DNA from: Lentzea sp. NBRC 102530 | GTDB lineage: Bacteria > Actinomycetota > Actinomycetes > Mycobacteriales > Pseudonocardiaceae | Reading direction: 5' to 3' | DNA: 64,000 nt | Assembly: GCF_030269365.1 (NCBI RefSeq) | Contig: NZ_BSTF01000004.1 | Span: 310,001 to 374,000, forward strand | Shown here: piece by piece, positions 17,472 to 25,535 of the stretch | Layout of the letters: each line of letters starts with the position of its first letter | Numbering within the stretch: position 1 is the stretch's first letter | Made by a program: the position numbers and the translations under genes | The notes under the pieces: model-generated | The model's input: the letters and a program-made list of their open reading frames with translations, nothing else | Databases searched by the model: none | Told to the model about the DNA's origin: nothing

Positions 17472-17682
17472 TTGCGCAGAATGCCGGATGGCGGCGACGA
17501 AGTCATGCACGGCCGATGAAGTTGTTACGAACCACGTGGGGCGCCGTGAAACCGGTACCGCGTCGTTCCGCACGGACACGATGGAGTGATCATGATCTTC
17601 ATCTCCGGCGAGCCGCGCGCACGCGCATGCGGCGTTGAGGTCCAGTGCTGCCGAAATTGATCGGTAGAGAGGACCAACAGGC

Positions 17683-18831
17683 GTGGTCGACCACACCACC
17701 GTGCTCATCGCGGGCGCGGGGCCGGCGGGGCTCGTGTTAGGTAATTTGTTGCAGGCGCAAGGGATTCGCACCCTCGTCGTCGAGCGGGCGAGCCGGGAAC
17801 AGGTGCAAACCCGCGCCAGGGCAGGATTTTTGGGGCCGAACAGCGCACGTGTGCTGACCGAGCACGGGCTCGGCGCCGGGATGCTCCACAAAGGACGGTC
17901 GCACGGCGTCTGCGCCTTCCGGGGCGAGGACGGGGAGTTCGAGCTCGACTACTCCGCTCTCGGGCGCGGTGAGGTGCACACCGTCTACCCGCAGCAGGAC
18001 CTCGTCACGGACCTGGTCGCGGAGTACCTCGACCGCGGCGGCGAGATCCGGTTCGGCGCCACCGTCACCGGCGTCGATTCCGGTACCGCGACGATCCGTT
18101 ACCGCGACGAACAGGGTGAAAGCGTTGTCAGCGGCCGTTTTCTGGCCGGGTGCGACGGCGGCAACGGGATCTCGCGCACGGCGGTTCCCGGCCGGCGCTA
18201 CAGCCAGGACCACGGCGTCAGCTGGCTCGCCGTGCTCGCCGAGGCACCGCAGAGCATGGCCGCCGTGACGTACGCGATCCACGACGACGGCTTCGCGGGC
18301 CACATGGCGCGCAGCCCCGAGGTGACCCGCTACTACCTCCAGGTCCCTCCCGGCGACGCCCCGGAGGCCTGGACCGACGACCGGATCTGGGCCGCGTTGC
18401 GCACGCGGATGCGCGTGGACGACTTCGGGCAGCTCAAGGAGGGCCCGATCGTCGAACGCCGGATCGTGCGCCTGCGGTCCGAGGTCGTCGATCCCATCCA
18501 GCACGACAGGCTGTTCCTCGTCGGTGACGCGGCGAGCCACATCAGCCCGTCCGCCGCCAAGGGCGCCAACCTGGCGATCATGGAGGCCGAGGTGCTGGCG
18601 TCCGCGCTCACCTCGGCTCTGCTGCGCGACGACGAACGGCCGTTGGCCGAGTACTCGCGCACCTGCCTGCCCCGCGTCTGGCGGGCGCAGGAGTTCTCTC
18701 GCTGGATGATCGACCTCCTGCACGCGCCGGACGACGACTTCCACCGCGCTCTGCGGCGCGCGCGGCTGCACAGCCTGCGCGACGGCCGTGCCCACCAGAA
18801 CTTCTTCGCCGAGCACTACGTCGGCATCTGA
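17683..18831 (+). CDS. pobA: PobA-like FAD aromatic hydroxylase
   Basis: The 382-residue product is a class A flavoprotein monooxygenase. The FAD-binding GxGxxG is GAGPAG near residue 10, the DG motif is LAGCDGG, and the GD motif is FLVGDAASHISPSAAKGANLA. The overall layout (for example SREQVQTRARAGFLGPNSARVL) matches 4-hydroxybenzoate 3-monooxygenase. The GTG start follows AGGACC. A two-domain methyltransferase gene follows 19 bp later, suggesting a hydroxylate-then-O-methylate pair acting on an aromatic acid or pigment. True 4-hydroxybenzoate specificity is not proven. Confidence 0.8.
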   Translation: MVDHTTVLIAGAGPAGLVLGNLLQAQGIRTLVVERASREQVQTRARAGFLGPNSARVLTEHGLGAGMLHKGRSHGVCAFRGEDGEFELDYSALGRGEVHTVYPQQDLVTDLVAEYLDRGGEIRFGATVTGVDSGTATIRYRDEQGESVVSGRFLAGCDGGNGISRTAVPGRRYSQDHGVSWLAVLAEAPQSMAAVTYAIHDDGFAGHMARSPEVTRYYLQVPPGDAPEAWTDDRIWAALRTRMRVDDFGQLKEGPIVERRIVRLRSEVVDPIQHDRLFLVGDAASHISPSAAKGANLAIMEAEVLASALTSALLRDDERPLAEYSRTCLPRVWRAQEFSRWMIDLLHAPDDDFHRALRRARLHSLRDGRAHQNFFAEHYVGI

Positions 18832-18850
18832 GCCACCAGGAACCGTCACC

Positions 18851-20503
18851 ATGATCTCGACCACGACACCCGTCATCGCCGCCGCCGACCTCGGCAGGTT
18901 GACCGCCGCGATCTCCCTCATCGGCAGGCACGACACGCACACCGCGCTCGCCGCCGCCGTTCCCTCGCTGCCGAAGGACCAGCGCGTGGCCGTGACGCGG
19001 CACGCCTCCCTGGACCACGCCGCGTTGCTGATCTTCCCGGAAACCCTGGTGGGGCTCACGGACGAGCTCGCCCGCCTCGGGCTCCAGGTCGGCACGATGA
19101 CCCCGAGCGTCGTCGTCCGCGAACGCCTGAGCGCCCGCTACTCCGTGCCGATCGCCGACCTGAACGTCGGCATCCTGCGCGCGCCCGTCCCCGACCGCAA
19201 CGGCTGGCCGTGCGAGCTGGAGATCTTCGTGATGGTGACGCCGCCGGAACTGGCGCACATCGCCGAGGACGAACGCCGCCACCAGCACGAGAACCACGTC
19301 GCGCTGGCCGTGCGCAGGCCGGATCCGGTGCTGCTGCGCGGGTTGCGCACGATGATCGCCGGCGTGATGCGCCCGGACGGCGGCGGTTACAACGGCTACG
19401 AGAACAACTCGGTCCTCTACTTCCGCGACGAGCACAGCACCGACTTCGCGTTCCGCCGCCTGGAGCTGATCGCGGCCGGGCGGTTCCCGCAGCTGCAGGC
19501 CGTGCACCAGCGCGAGTCCTGCGCGGGCACGGAGTTGCTGCGCCTGCTGACCGGCGCGTGGGCGACGCAGGCCATCGCGACCGCGGCCGAACTGCGGTTG
19601 CTCGACCACCTCGGCACGATCGAGGACCTGCCCGGACTCGCGGCCGCCACCGGCACCGAACCCCAGGCCCTCGCCCGGCTGCTGCGGTACCTGGACTCGC
19701 TCGGCGTCGTGCGCGTGGCCGGTGACCGGTACCGCCTCACCGACCTCGGGGCGTTGCTGCGCTCGGACCTCGCCGGGTCGATGCGCCCGCTCGCTTTGAT
19801 GTACGGCGGCCCGTTCTACCGGTCGTTCGCGGAACTCACCGAGTCCGTGCGCAGCGGTGAGGAGTCGTACGCGAAAGCCTTCGGCGCGCACCACTTCGTG
19901 CACATGGCGGGTGACCCGGCGCTGGCCGAGCTGTTCCACGGTTCCATGGCCGCGAGCAACGCGATGTTCACCGGCGTCACCAAGGTCGTGGACTTCTCCC
20001 GCGCCCGCACCGTCGTGGACGTGGCCGGCGGCAACGGTGAGCTGCTCTCCCGCGTGCTGCACGCCAACCCGGCGTTGCGCGGCGTGCTGCTCGACCTGCC
20101 GAACGCGCTGGCGGCCGCCGAACCGCGGCTCGCCGATCTCGCGGACCGAGTGACGCTGGTGCCCGGCGACTTCACCCGCGCGATCCCCGGCGTCGGTGAC
20201 GTCTACCTGCTGTCGCGCGTGCTGCACGACTGGGACGACGAGCAGTGCCGCACGATCCTGGCGACGTGCGCGCGCAACATGCCCGCGCACGCCGAACTCC
20301 TGGTCATCGAACGGCTCCTGCCCGAGACGGGCGAAGCCGACTCGCTCGCGATCCCGTGGGACATCCACATGATGTGCAACACCGGTGGCCGTGAACGCAC
20401 CGAGTCGCACTACCGAGCGTTGCTCGCCGAGGCCGGTTTCGAGCTCGTCGAGACGAACGCACTGCCGTTGGACGCGCACGTCATGCGCTTCCGCCTGACG
20501 TAG
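18851..20503 (+). CDS. Two-domain O-methyltransferase with unknown N-terminal domain
   Basis: The product has 550 residues, about 200 longer than ordinary O-methyltransferases. From about residue 220 it is a typical small-molecule O-methyltransferase: a winged-helix dimerisation region (ATAAELRLLDHLG, LARLLRYLDSLGVV) and the SAM motif VVDVAGGNGELLSRVL, followed by LLSRVLHDWDDEQC with the catalytic His. The N-terminal 215 residues contain LEIFVMVTPPELAHIAEDER and RRHQHENHVALAV, which I do not recognise as a named domain. The gene is probably co-transcribed with the upstream hydroxylase, so the extra domain may bind the aromatic substrate or be a second enzyme. Confidence 0.8.
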   Translation: MISTTTPVIAAADLGRLTAAISLIGRHDTHTALAAAVPSLPKDQRVAVTRHASLDHAALLIFPETLVGLTDELARLGLQVGTMTPSVVVRERLSARYSVPIADLNVGILRAPVPDRNGWPCELEIFVMVTPPELAHIAEDERRHQHENHVALAVRRPDPVLLRGLRTMIAGVMRPDGGGYNGYENNSVLYFRDEHSTDFAFRRLELIAAGRFPQLQAVHQRESCAGTELLRLLTGAWATQAIATAAELRLLDHLGTIEDLPGLAAATGTEPQALARLLRYLDSLGVVRVAGDRYRLTDLGALLRSDLAGSMRPLALMYGGPFYRSFAELTESVRSGEESYAKAFGAHHFVHMAGDPALAELFHGSMAASNAMFTGVTKVVDFSRARTVVDVAGGNGELLSRVLHANPALRGVLLDLPNALAAAEPRLADLADRVTLVPGDFTRAIPGVGDVYLLSRVLHDWDDEQCRTILATCARNMPAHAELLVIERLLPETGEADSLAIPWDIHMMCNTGGRERTESHYRALLAEAGFELVETNALPLDAHVMRFRLT

Positions 20504-20504
20504 G

Positions 20505-20855
20505 TCACCAGGCCACGAGGCAGAACGGGTGCCCGGCGGGGTCGGCGTAGACGTCGAACGACTCGCCACCGCCGGGCAGCCTGCGCGCACCCAGTTCCAG
20601 CACCTGTGCGCCCGCGACCTCCCGGTCCTCCACCCGGACGTCGAAGTGCACGCGGGCGGTTTCGTCCGGCCAGTTCGGCGGTACCCACCCCTCGACCCGC
20701 GCGAACGCGACGCCGGGCCGGTCCGGGGCGTCACCGATGACGACGAACCCGTCGTCCTCCTGCACCCGGACCATGCCGAGCAACTTCTCGTAGAACTCCG
20801 CGAGGCCCCGCGGGTCAGGGCAGTCGATCACCAGTCCGTGCCAACGTCCGATCAT
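20505..20855 (-). CDS. VOC-superfamily (glyoxalase-like) protein
   Basis: The product is about 116 residues, starting MIGRWHGLVIDCPDP. It has two beta-alpha-beta-beta-beta modules and the ending VYADPAGHPFCLVAW, as in small VOC proteins related to glyoxalase. A metal site is not certain. Upstream in-frame ATGs at 20864 and 20885 are possible, but the chosen start matches the usual beginning of the fold. It is convergent with the methyltransferase gene. It shares the ADPAGHPFCL ending with the protein encoded at 60435-60815. Confidence 0.8.
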   Translation of the reverse strand: MIGRWHGLVIDCPDPRGLAEFYEKLLGMVRVQEDDGFVVIGDAPDRPGVAFARVEGWVPPNWPDETARVHFDVRVEDREVAGAQVLELGARRLPGGGESFDVYADPAGHPFCLVAW

Positions 20856-20900
20856 GCGGAGCATGATGCGGTCGAATGCGGACAACGACCGCCCTGATTG

Positions 20901-21620
20901 CTATACGATGCTCATCGACATCACCGGGACCGTCGTGGGCTTCTCCGAGCCGCCCGCCGGCTCGACGGTCAGCGCGACCCGTTCCGTGCCGGCCAGCCCC
21001 GTCACCACCGACGGCCCCGACCCCGGCACGACGAGCCCCGCCGAGCGTTCGCCGTCCGCGCCGATCAGCCACAGCTGGTAGGTCTTGCCGTCCGCCGGCT
21101 GCGGCAGGTTCTTGGCGAGGAACAACGCCTCGTCCCGGCTGGCCGAGACGACGGCCGTGCCGGTGGCGCCGTTCGGTGCCGTGCCGCTGATCAGCTTCGC
21201 GTCCGGAGTGGACAGCAGGTCCGAGAACCGGCTGTACTCGCTGGAGAGCTGTGCCAGCCTGCGTTCGTCGGACGTCTCGACGTTCTGGACGGTCACGACG
21301 ACCACGGCGGCGAGGCAGGCGGCCGCGAGCAGCCCACCCGCCCAGCGGAGTCTCCTGCGGTCGGCGATCTTGGGGACGTGCGGGGAGACCTGTCGCGTCT
21401 CGGCCGCGGCGGCGAGCACGCGGGCCCGCAGCTGCGGCGGGGGCGGCGACTCGACGGCGGCACCCAGCCGTGCGGCGGTCGCGGCGAGCTCGGCGACCTC
21501 CTGCGAGCACGACCCGCACCCGCCCAGGTGTGCCTCGAACGCGGCGCGTTCGGTGTCGGACAACGCGTTCACGGCGTAGGCGCCGGTGAGCGTGTGCAGA
21601 TCAGCGGATGTGGTCCTCAT
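20901..21620 (-). CDS. rskA: RskA-type membrane anti-sigma factor
   Basis: The 239-residue product has an N-terminal anti-sigma domain with the zinc-finger-like pattern HLGGCGSCSQEV, a single transmembrane helix (about 95-115, LLAAACLAAVVVVTV) and a C-terminal extracytoplasmic domain with YQLWLIGADG and ALTVEPAGG, the RskA fold. It would hold SigK at the membrane until its outer part is cleaved by regulated proteolysis. It is translationally coupled to the sigma gene through an ATGA overlap. Together with the fasciclin gene next door this copies the mycobacterial sigK-rskA-mpt70/mpt83 arrangement. Confidence 0.92.
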   Translation of the reverse strand: MRTTSADLHTLTGAYAVNALSDTERAAFEAHLGGCGSCSQEVAELAATAARLGAAVESPPPPQLRARVLAAAAETRQVSPHVPKIADRRRLRWAGGLLAAACLAAVVVVTVQNVETSDERRLAQLSSEYSRFSDLLSTPDAKLISGTAPNGATGTAVVSASRDEALFLAKNLPQPADGKTYQLWLIGADGERSAGLVVPGSGPSVVTGLAGTERVALTVEPAGGSEKPTTVPVMSMSIV

Positions 21621-22216
21621 CCGGTCACCCCCATGCAGTCCCGCAGTCTGATCAGGCCGTCGCGCATCCTGGTCTTGACCGTGCCGAGCGGGATGCCCAG
21701 CAGGCTCGCGACCTCCGGATAGGAGTAGCCCTGGTAGTAGGCGAGCAGCACGGACTCGCGCTGCAGGTCGGTCAGGAAGCTCAGGCAGCGGCGCACCTGG
21801 CGTTGCTCGAGCTTGCCGTCGACCTGTTCGCTCACCTCGTCGAACGGCCTGCCCGGGTCGAGCCGCGCGGCGCGGTCCTCGCGGTGCGTCGCCGCCTGCG
21901 CGGACCTCACCCGGTCGACGGCTCTGCGGTGCGTCAGCGTGAGGATCCAGGCGTTGGCGCTGCCGCGTTCGGCGTCGAACCTGGTCGCCGTCCTCCACAC
22001 CTCGAGCATCACCTCCTGGAACACCTCCTCCGACTGCGCCTGGTCGCGTACGACCCGTCTGATGAGCCCGAACACCGAGCCGGACACCACGTCGTAGAGC
22101 CGCTCGAACGCGGCCTCGTCACCCCGTGCGACCAGGGTGAGCAGATCGTCGGCGGTCGGGCCGACATCCCGCGGAGTGCTCTGCAGGCTTTGCAGCGCCC
22201 GCTCACGCTCAGGCAT
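21617..22216 (-). CDS. sigK: ECF RNA polymerase sigma factor SigK
   Basis: The 199-residue product has region 2 (DEAAFERLYDVV to AESEVFQEV-like, ending VWRTATRFDAERGSANAWIL) and region 4 (ESVLLAYYQGYSYPEVASLLGIPLGTVKTRMRDGLIRL), both complete. The sequence resembles SigK of mycobacteria, and the gene overlaps its anti-sigma partner. The start is ATG 22216. A fasciclin lipoprotein gene is transcribed divergently 205 bp away and carries a promoter resembling the SigK consensus, so it is the likely main target. Confidence 0.92.
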   Translation of the reverse strand: MPERERALQSLQSTPRDVGPTADDLLTLVARGDEAAFERLYDVVSGSVFGLIRRVVRDQAQSEEVFQEVMLEVWRTATRFDAERGSANAWILTLTHRRAVDRVRSAQAATHREDRAARLDPGRPFDEVSEQVDGKLEQRQVRRCLSFLTDLQRESVLLAYYQGYSYPEVASLLGIPLGTVKTRMRDGLIRLRDCMGVTG

Positions 22217-22350
22217 CCCAGGTCCTCTCCACAGCGTTGTCCTCTGGTGTTCGCAGCGGACGCGTTCTTGGATCGGTCCTGAATGAGTCGGCTTTTTTGA
22301 TCGGGCGTGCCAAGAATCCACAGCGGTTGGTAACGGATCGATAACCTCGC

Positions 22351-22377
22351 CAATCCGCTCTTCCAGGCGCGGCGAAT
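22351..22377 (+). promoter_or_regulatory. SigK-type promoter of fasciclin gene 1
   Basis: CAATCC (22351-22356) and GCGAAT (22372-22377) are separated by 15 bp and lie 44 bp before the ATG. As I recall, the mycobacterial SigK consensus is CCATCC and CCGAAT with a 16-17 bp spacer, so this is close. The second copy of the gene has the exact hexamers at the same spacing. A conserved element TTGGTAAC-N6-GATAACC sits just upstream in both copies. Confidence 0.5.
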
Positions 22378-22420
22378 CACGAGCAGCAACTGCTCGATCA
22401 CCCCTTGGAGATGTCTCGTC

Positions 22421-23068
22421 ATGAACAAGACCGTTCGCAACACCGTTCTCGCCCTCGGCGCCGCCTCGCTCGCCCTGTTCGGCGCGGCGTGCGGTTCGGG
22501 TGACATGGCCAGCAGTGGCAGCTCTTCGACCGCGGCCGCCCCGACCACGACCTCGTCCGCCGCGATGGCCGACCCGGCCAAGGACCTCGTCGGTCCGGGC
22601 TGTGCGGACTACGCGAAGCAGGTTCCGTCCGGTTCCGGCTCCGTCGCGGGCATGGCGGCCGACCCGGTGGCCACCGCGGCGAGCAACAACCCGCTGCTCA
22701 AGACGCTGGTGGACGCCGTTTCCGGCAAGCTCAACCCGAAGGTCAACCTCGTCTCGACGCTCAACGGTGCCGAGTTCACCGTGTTCGCGCCGGTCGACTC
22801 CGCCTTCGCGAAGATCGACGCCGCGACGATCGAGAAGCTCAAGACCGACGACGCGCTGCTGACCAAGATCCTGACCTACCACGTCGTGCCCGGCCAGATC
22901 ACGCCCGACAAGATCGTGGGCGACCAGAAGACCGTCCAGACCGGCGTCGTCAAGGTCACCGGCACCAAGGACGCGCTGAAGGTCAACGACGCCAACGTGA
23001 TCTGCGGCGGCGTGCACACCGCCAACGCCACCGTGTACCTGATCGACACGGTGCTGCTCCCCGCCTGA
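22421..23068 (+). CDS. Fasciclin-domain lipoprotein, copy 1 (MPT70/MPT83-like)
   Basis: The 215-residue product has a lipoprotein signal with the lipobox FGAAC (Cys24), a Ser/Thr/Ala linker and one FAS1 domain (about 75-215, with [18 protein letters not shown] and [10 protein letters not shown]). Two further Cys residues (in GPGCADY and NVICGG) could form a disulfide, as in MPT70. It would be anchored outside the membrane and act in adhesion or envelope function. It is divergent from sigK and downstream of a SigK-like promoter. A near-identical paralogue is at 47062. Confidence 0.93.
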   Translation: MNKTVRNTVLALGAASLALFGAACGSGDMASSGSSSTAAAPTTTSSAAMADPAKDLVGPGCADYAKQVPSGSGSVAGMAADPVATAASNNPLLKTLVDAVSGKLNPKVNLVSTLNGAEFTVFAPVDSAFAKIDAATIEKLKTDDALLTKILTYHVVPGQITPDKIVGDQKTVQTGVVKVTGTKDALKVNDANVICGGVHTANATVYLIDTVLLPA

Positions 23069-23094
23069 CATCTCCAGCGGTAGCAATCACCGCG

Positions 23095-23134
23095 ACTCCG
23101 GGAACCGCACTGTGTTGCGGTTCCCGGAGTTTTC
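23095..23134 (+). terminator. Strong intrinsic terminator after fasciclin gene 1
   Basis: A perfect 15-bp stem (ACTCCGGGAACCGCA / TGCGGTTCCCGGAGT) with a 6-nt loop is followed by TTT. It begins 27 bp after the stop codon and is conserved exactly in the second copy. Confidence 0.9.
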
Positions 23135-23147
23135 GCGTGTCTGCGGT

Positions 23148-23582
23148 TCAGCGGAGCACGATGGTGAGCACCGGTGCGCCCGCCGGGCCGGGTGATCTCC
23201 CGCGGGCTCCACCGTGAGGACGACCTCGCGCACGCCGGCGATTCCCGGCACCAGCGACGACGTCGTGGAACCCGCCGGCCGCGGCGCGCCGCAAACCTTG
23301 CTGTCGCGTGGGAAACCTCGTGATCTCCGATGTCGGTGGCGCCTGCCGGACCGAGCGAACGGCGTTGAGCACGCGCGGTCGCAGCGCAGCCGGCGAGATC
23401 CACCTGACGGCCCTGCCGTGCAGGGCGGTGGTTTCCCGCAGTCCCGCCACCTCGTCGGCGCAGGCCGGGCACCGAGCCGGATGTGCCTCGAACTCACCGC
23501 GTTCGGCATCGGGCAGCGCGTCGAGTGCGTGTGCACCGGTCAGCAGGTGCGGGGTGATCGCACTCGTCGTTCCCCGGTTCAC
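23148..23582 (-). pseudogene. Decayed RskA-like anti-sigma factor relic
   Basis: This is the counterpart of the intact gene at 48206-48937. The N-terminal anti-sigma domain survives (HLLTGAHALDALPDAERGEFEAH, with CPACADEV). About 300 bp encoding the transmembrane helix and much of the outer domain are deleted. A single-base deletion within the C-run near 23208 means the region between the two lesions is read out of frame, after which the frame returns for the last residues (GAPVLTIVLR). The reading frame is still open for 144 codons, so a soluble anti-sigma fragment could be made. I treat it as a relic. Confidence 0.8.
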
Positions 23583-23622
23583 GGTCGGGTCCGATCATCG
23601 GATTGCCCCCCGTGGCACGTGA

Positions 23623-23655
23623 AAGGCCGCCCTGGGGCGCGGTCGGGGCGGCCTT
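23623..23655 (-). terminator. Relic iniB terminator
   Basis: The inverted repeat AAGGCCGCCC / GGGCGGCCTT corresponds to the terminator after iniB at 48992-49024. It is followed on the plus side by TCAGAGACCGAGGTCG, the remnant of the iniB 3' end. It may now stop transcription from the oxidoreductase gene at 23697. Confidence 0.6.
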
Positions 23656-23696
23656 GGTGGTGCGGGACGGTCAGAGACCGAGGTCGGCTACCCGGT

Positions 23697-24431
23697 TCAG
23701 ACGGTGGCGATCCCGATGACCGGGTACCGCACGAGGCCCGTGCGGTGGTCGCCGTGCGGGACCAGGGCGTCCGGGGCTCCGTTCCCGGCCACGGTGACGA
23801 CCTCGCGGTCGTCCCCCCGTTCGGCGAGCGTGGCGCGGAAGAGGTCGTCGAGGTGGTAGCGGTCGGGGCCGGCGATCTCGACCACGCTGCCCTTCTCCAG
23901 CGTGGTGACCGCCTCGGCGAGCAGTTCGACGACTTCGTCCAGGTCGACCGGCTGGATGAACGACCTCGGAGCGAGGACCTTCCCGTCCACGGTGTGCTGA
24001 TCGGCGAGGACTGGGACGTAGCTCTGGAACTGAGTGGCGCGAACGATGGTGGCGGGAATCGAGCCGGACCTCGCTGTCCTCTCCTGCGCCACTTTGCCCA
24101 GGTAGTACCCGACCTCAGAAGCGTTCTCGGCTCCGACTCCGACGATGGAGAGCACGATGTGATGGCGCACGCCTGCCCGCTCCCCTTCGGACATCAGGTT
24201 CTTCGTGGACGTCTCGAAGAAGGAGATCGCCCCTTCGGGATCGAAGCGGTCGGTGTTGAGCACGTTCACGATGGTGTCGACTCCGGCGAGTGCGTCAGCG
24301 AGCCCGTCGTTCGAGATCACGTCGATCCCGTCCTCGAGCCCTCCGGAGACGACCTCGATTCCTTTCGCCTCCAGGTTGGAGGCGAGACGAGCCCCCACAC
24401 GACCGCGTCCACCTGCGATGAAGACCTTCAC
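23697..24431 (-). CDS. NAD(P)-binding NmrA/epimerase-like oxidoreductase
   Basis: The 244-residue product has an N-terminal Rossmann loop (VFIAGGRGRVGARLASNL) and an atypical SDR layout: DTIVNVLNTDRFD, then HHIVLSIVGVG, then YYLGKVAQE, where Tyr and Lys may serve as the catalytic pair. It starts at a GTG (24431) with CGGAG upstream. It is paralogous to the next gene. Both have the ECF41-type promoter found before the sigJ-like gene, which fits the known habit of ECF41 sigma factors to control oxidoreductases or epimerases. The substrate is unknown. Confidence 0.8.
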   Translation of the reverse strand: MKVFIAGGRGRVGARLASNLEAKGIEVVSGGLEDGIDVISNDGLADALAGVDTIVNVLNTDRFDPEGAISFFETSTKNLMSEGERAGVRHHIVLSIVGVGAENASEVGYYLGKVAQERTARSGSIPATIVRATQFQSYVPVLADQHTVDGKVLAPRSFIQPVDLDEVVELLAEAVTTLEKGSVVEIAGPDRYHLDDLFRATLAERGDDREVVTVAGNGAPDALVPHGDHRTGLVRYPVIGIATV

Positions 24432-24475
24432 TTCGCGACTCCGTTCGAGGCAGCGCCCGCTGCCCTCGCCGACAT

Positions 24476-24502
24476 GACGACGCAACGGAGAAGAACGTGA
24501 GG
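24476..24502 (-). promoter_or_regulatory. ECF41-type promoter of oxidoreductase 1
   Basis: On the minus strand, CCTCACG (24502-24496), a 16-bp spacer and CGTC (24479-24476) are followed by GTC-type sequence and the GTG start 45 bp later. The same arrangement precedes the next oxidoreductase and the sigma gene. The ECF41 consensus as I recall it is TGTCACA and CGTC. Confidence 0.6.
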
Positions 24503-24585
24503 TCGTCCAGCAGTGGACGAGCACTCGAGAACGCCGTCTTGCGGCGTCCGGTTCTCCTGTGGGGAGTGGGACGGCCGGCCCCGCC

Positions 24586-25341
24586 TCACCCGACGGGGCG
24601 GTGGTCCTCGCTGTTCAGCCAGTCGTCGAAGGTCACCTTGCCTTCCCGCCGGGCTGAGGTTCCCCGCAGCGCGCCGGAAGCCAGGCCCCTCCCGTAGAGA
24701 CCGGGCAGTCTGAGCTCCACGGCCCTGCGCCTGGAGCCGTCGTGGGTCAGCATGCGGCGGATGAGGTCCGCGAGCCGTTCGTCCTCGGGCCCGACGAAGT
24801 CCGTGGCCCGGCCGACCGGACCCGTCTCCGCGACGTCGACGAGATGTCCTCCGACCTCACGTGCCGAGACGGGTCGCAGCAGCATCTTGGGGACCAGGGC
24901 GACCGGTCCCCTCGTGGCGGACAGGAGTTGCTCGGCGAATTCGTGGAACTGCCCGGTGCGCGCGATGCTGTAAGGCACTTTCCCGGCTGCTACCGCGCGC
25001 TCCTGTGCGAGCTTGCCCGCGTAGTACAGCGCGTCCAGTTCGTCGATGCCCACGATCGACAGAGCGATGTGGTGGCCCACACCGGCTTCTTCTCCGGCCT
25101 TGAGCAGAGTGCGCGTCGCGGCCTCGAAGAACTCCCGGGACCTGCGTGCGGACATCGTCGTGAGGTTGGTCGTGTCGATGACCGCGTCCACTCCGGCAAG
25201 CGCCGCCCTCAGTCCGGCACCCGTGATGACGTCCACACCCCCGGTGCGCGTGAGAACGACGACGTCGTGTCCTCGACCACGCGCGGCGGATGCGACATGA
25301 CGGCCGACGGTTCCTGTCCCGCCGGCCACTGCGATCTTCAC
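24586..25341 (-). CDS. NAD(P)-binding NmrA/epimerase-like oxidoreductase, paralogue
   Basis: The 251-residue product has AVAGGTGTVGRHVASAA as cofactor loop, DAVIDTTNLTTM, HHIALSIVGIDELDALYYAGKLAQE and a C-terminal lid. It is clearly related to the product of 23697-24431. The start is a GTG at 25341. It is divergent from the sigma gene, and the two promoters share an inverted repeat. It is likely one of the enzymes induced by that sigma factor. The substrate is not known. Confidence 0.8.
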   Translation of the reverse strand: MKIAVAGGTGTVGRHVASAARGRGHDVVVLTRTGGVDVITGAGLRAALAGVDAVIDTTNLTTMSARRSREFFEAATRTLLKAGEEAGVGHHIALSIVGIDELDALYYAGKLAQERAVAAGKVPYSIARTGQFHEFAEQLLSATRGPVALVPKMLLRPVSAREVGGHLVDVAETGPVGRATDFVGPEDERLADLIRRMLTHDGSRRRAVELRLPGLYGRGLASGALRGTSARREGKVTFDDWLNSEDHRPVG

Positions 25342-25416
25342 TCTCGTTCTCCGATGCTCGTTGTCACCTGCATTGGCGGGCCGGGCTCGCCGACCGTCAA
25401 CGCCCTTCGCCGACAT

Positions 25417-25443
25417 GACGACGGAGGAGCGAGAAGTGTGAGA
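25417..25443 (-). promoter_or_regulatory. ECF41-type promoter of oxidoreductase 2
   Basis: On the minus strand, TCTCACA (25443-25437), a 16-bp spacer and CGTC (25420-25417). Its -35 element is one arm of the 10-bp inverted repeat GAAGTGTGAG (25433-25442) / CTCACACTTC (25457-25466) shared with the divergent sigma gene promoter. Confidence 0.65.
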
Positions 25444-25455
25444 CGAAGCGCCGCA

Positions 25456-25482
25456 CCTCACACTTCGTCGATCTGCGTCGTC
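25456..25482 (+). promoter_or_regulatory. ECF41-type promoter of the sigma gene (autoregulation)
   Basis: CCTCACA (25456-25462), a 16-bp spacer and CGTC (25479-25482) lie 53 bp before the ATG at 25536. Having the same motif as the two neighbouring target genes implies that the sigma factor activates its own gene. Confidence 0.65.
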
Positions 25483-25535
25483 ATCCCCCTGAGATGACCG
25501 CCAGACAAGAGCGTTCGGAACCCTAGGAACCGTTG

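Larger units (their letters stand above)
22327..23690. repeat. Decayed copy of a 2-kb duplicated block (copy 1)
   Basis: This stretch contains, in order, the fasciclin promoter and gene, a terminator, a shrunken anti-sigma gene and the last bases of an iniB-like gene. It matches 46968-49062 in the same order and orientation, nearly base for base within the fasciclin coding region. Relative to copy 2 it has lost the TrkA-N gene, about 300 bp inside the anti-sigma gene and almost all of iniB. The homology stops at about 23690, where the 3' end of an unrelated oxidoreductase gene begins. Confidence 0.85.
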
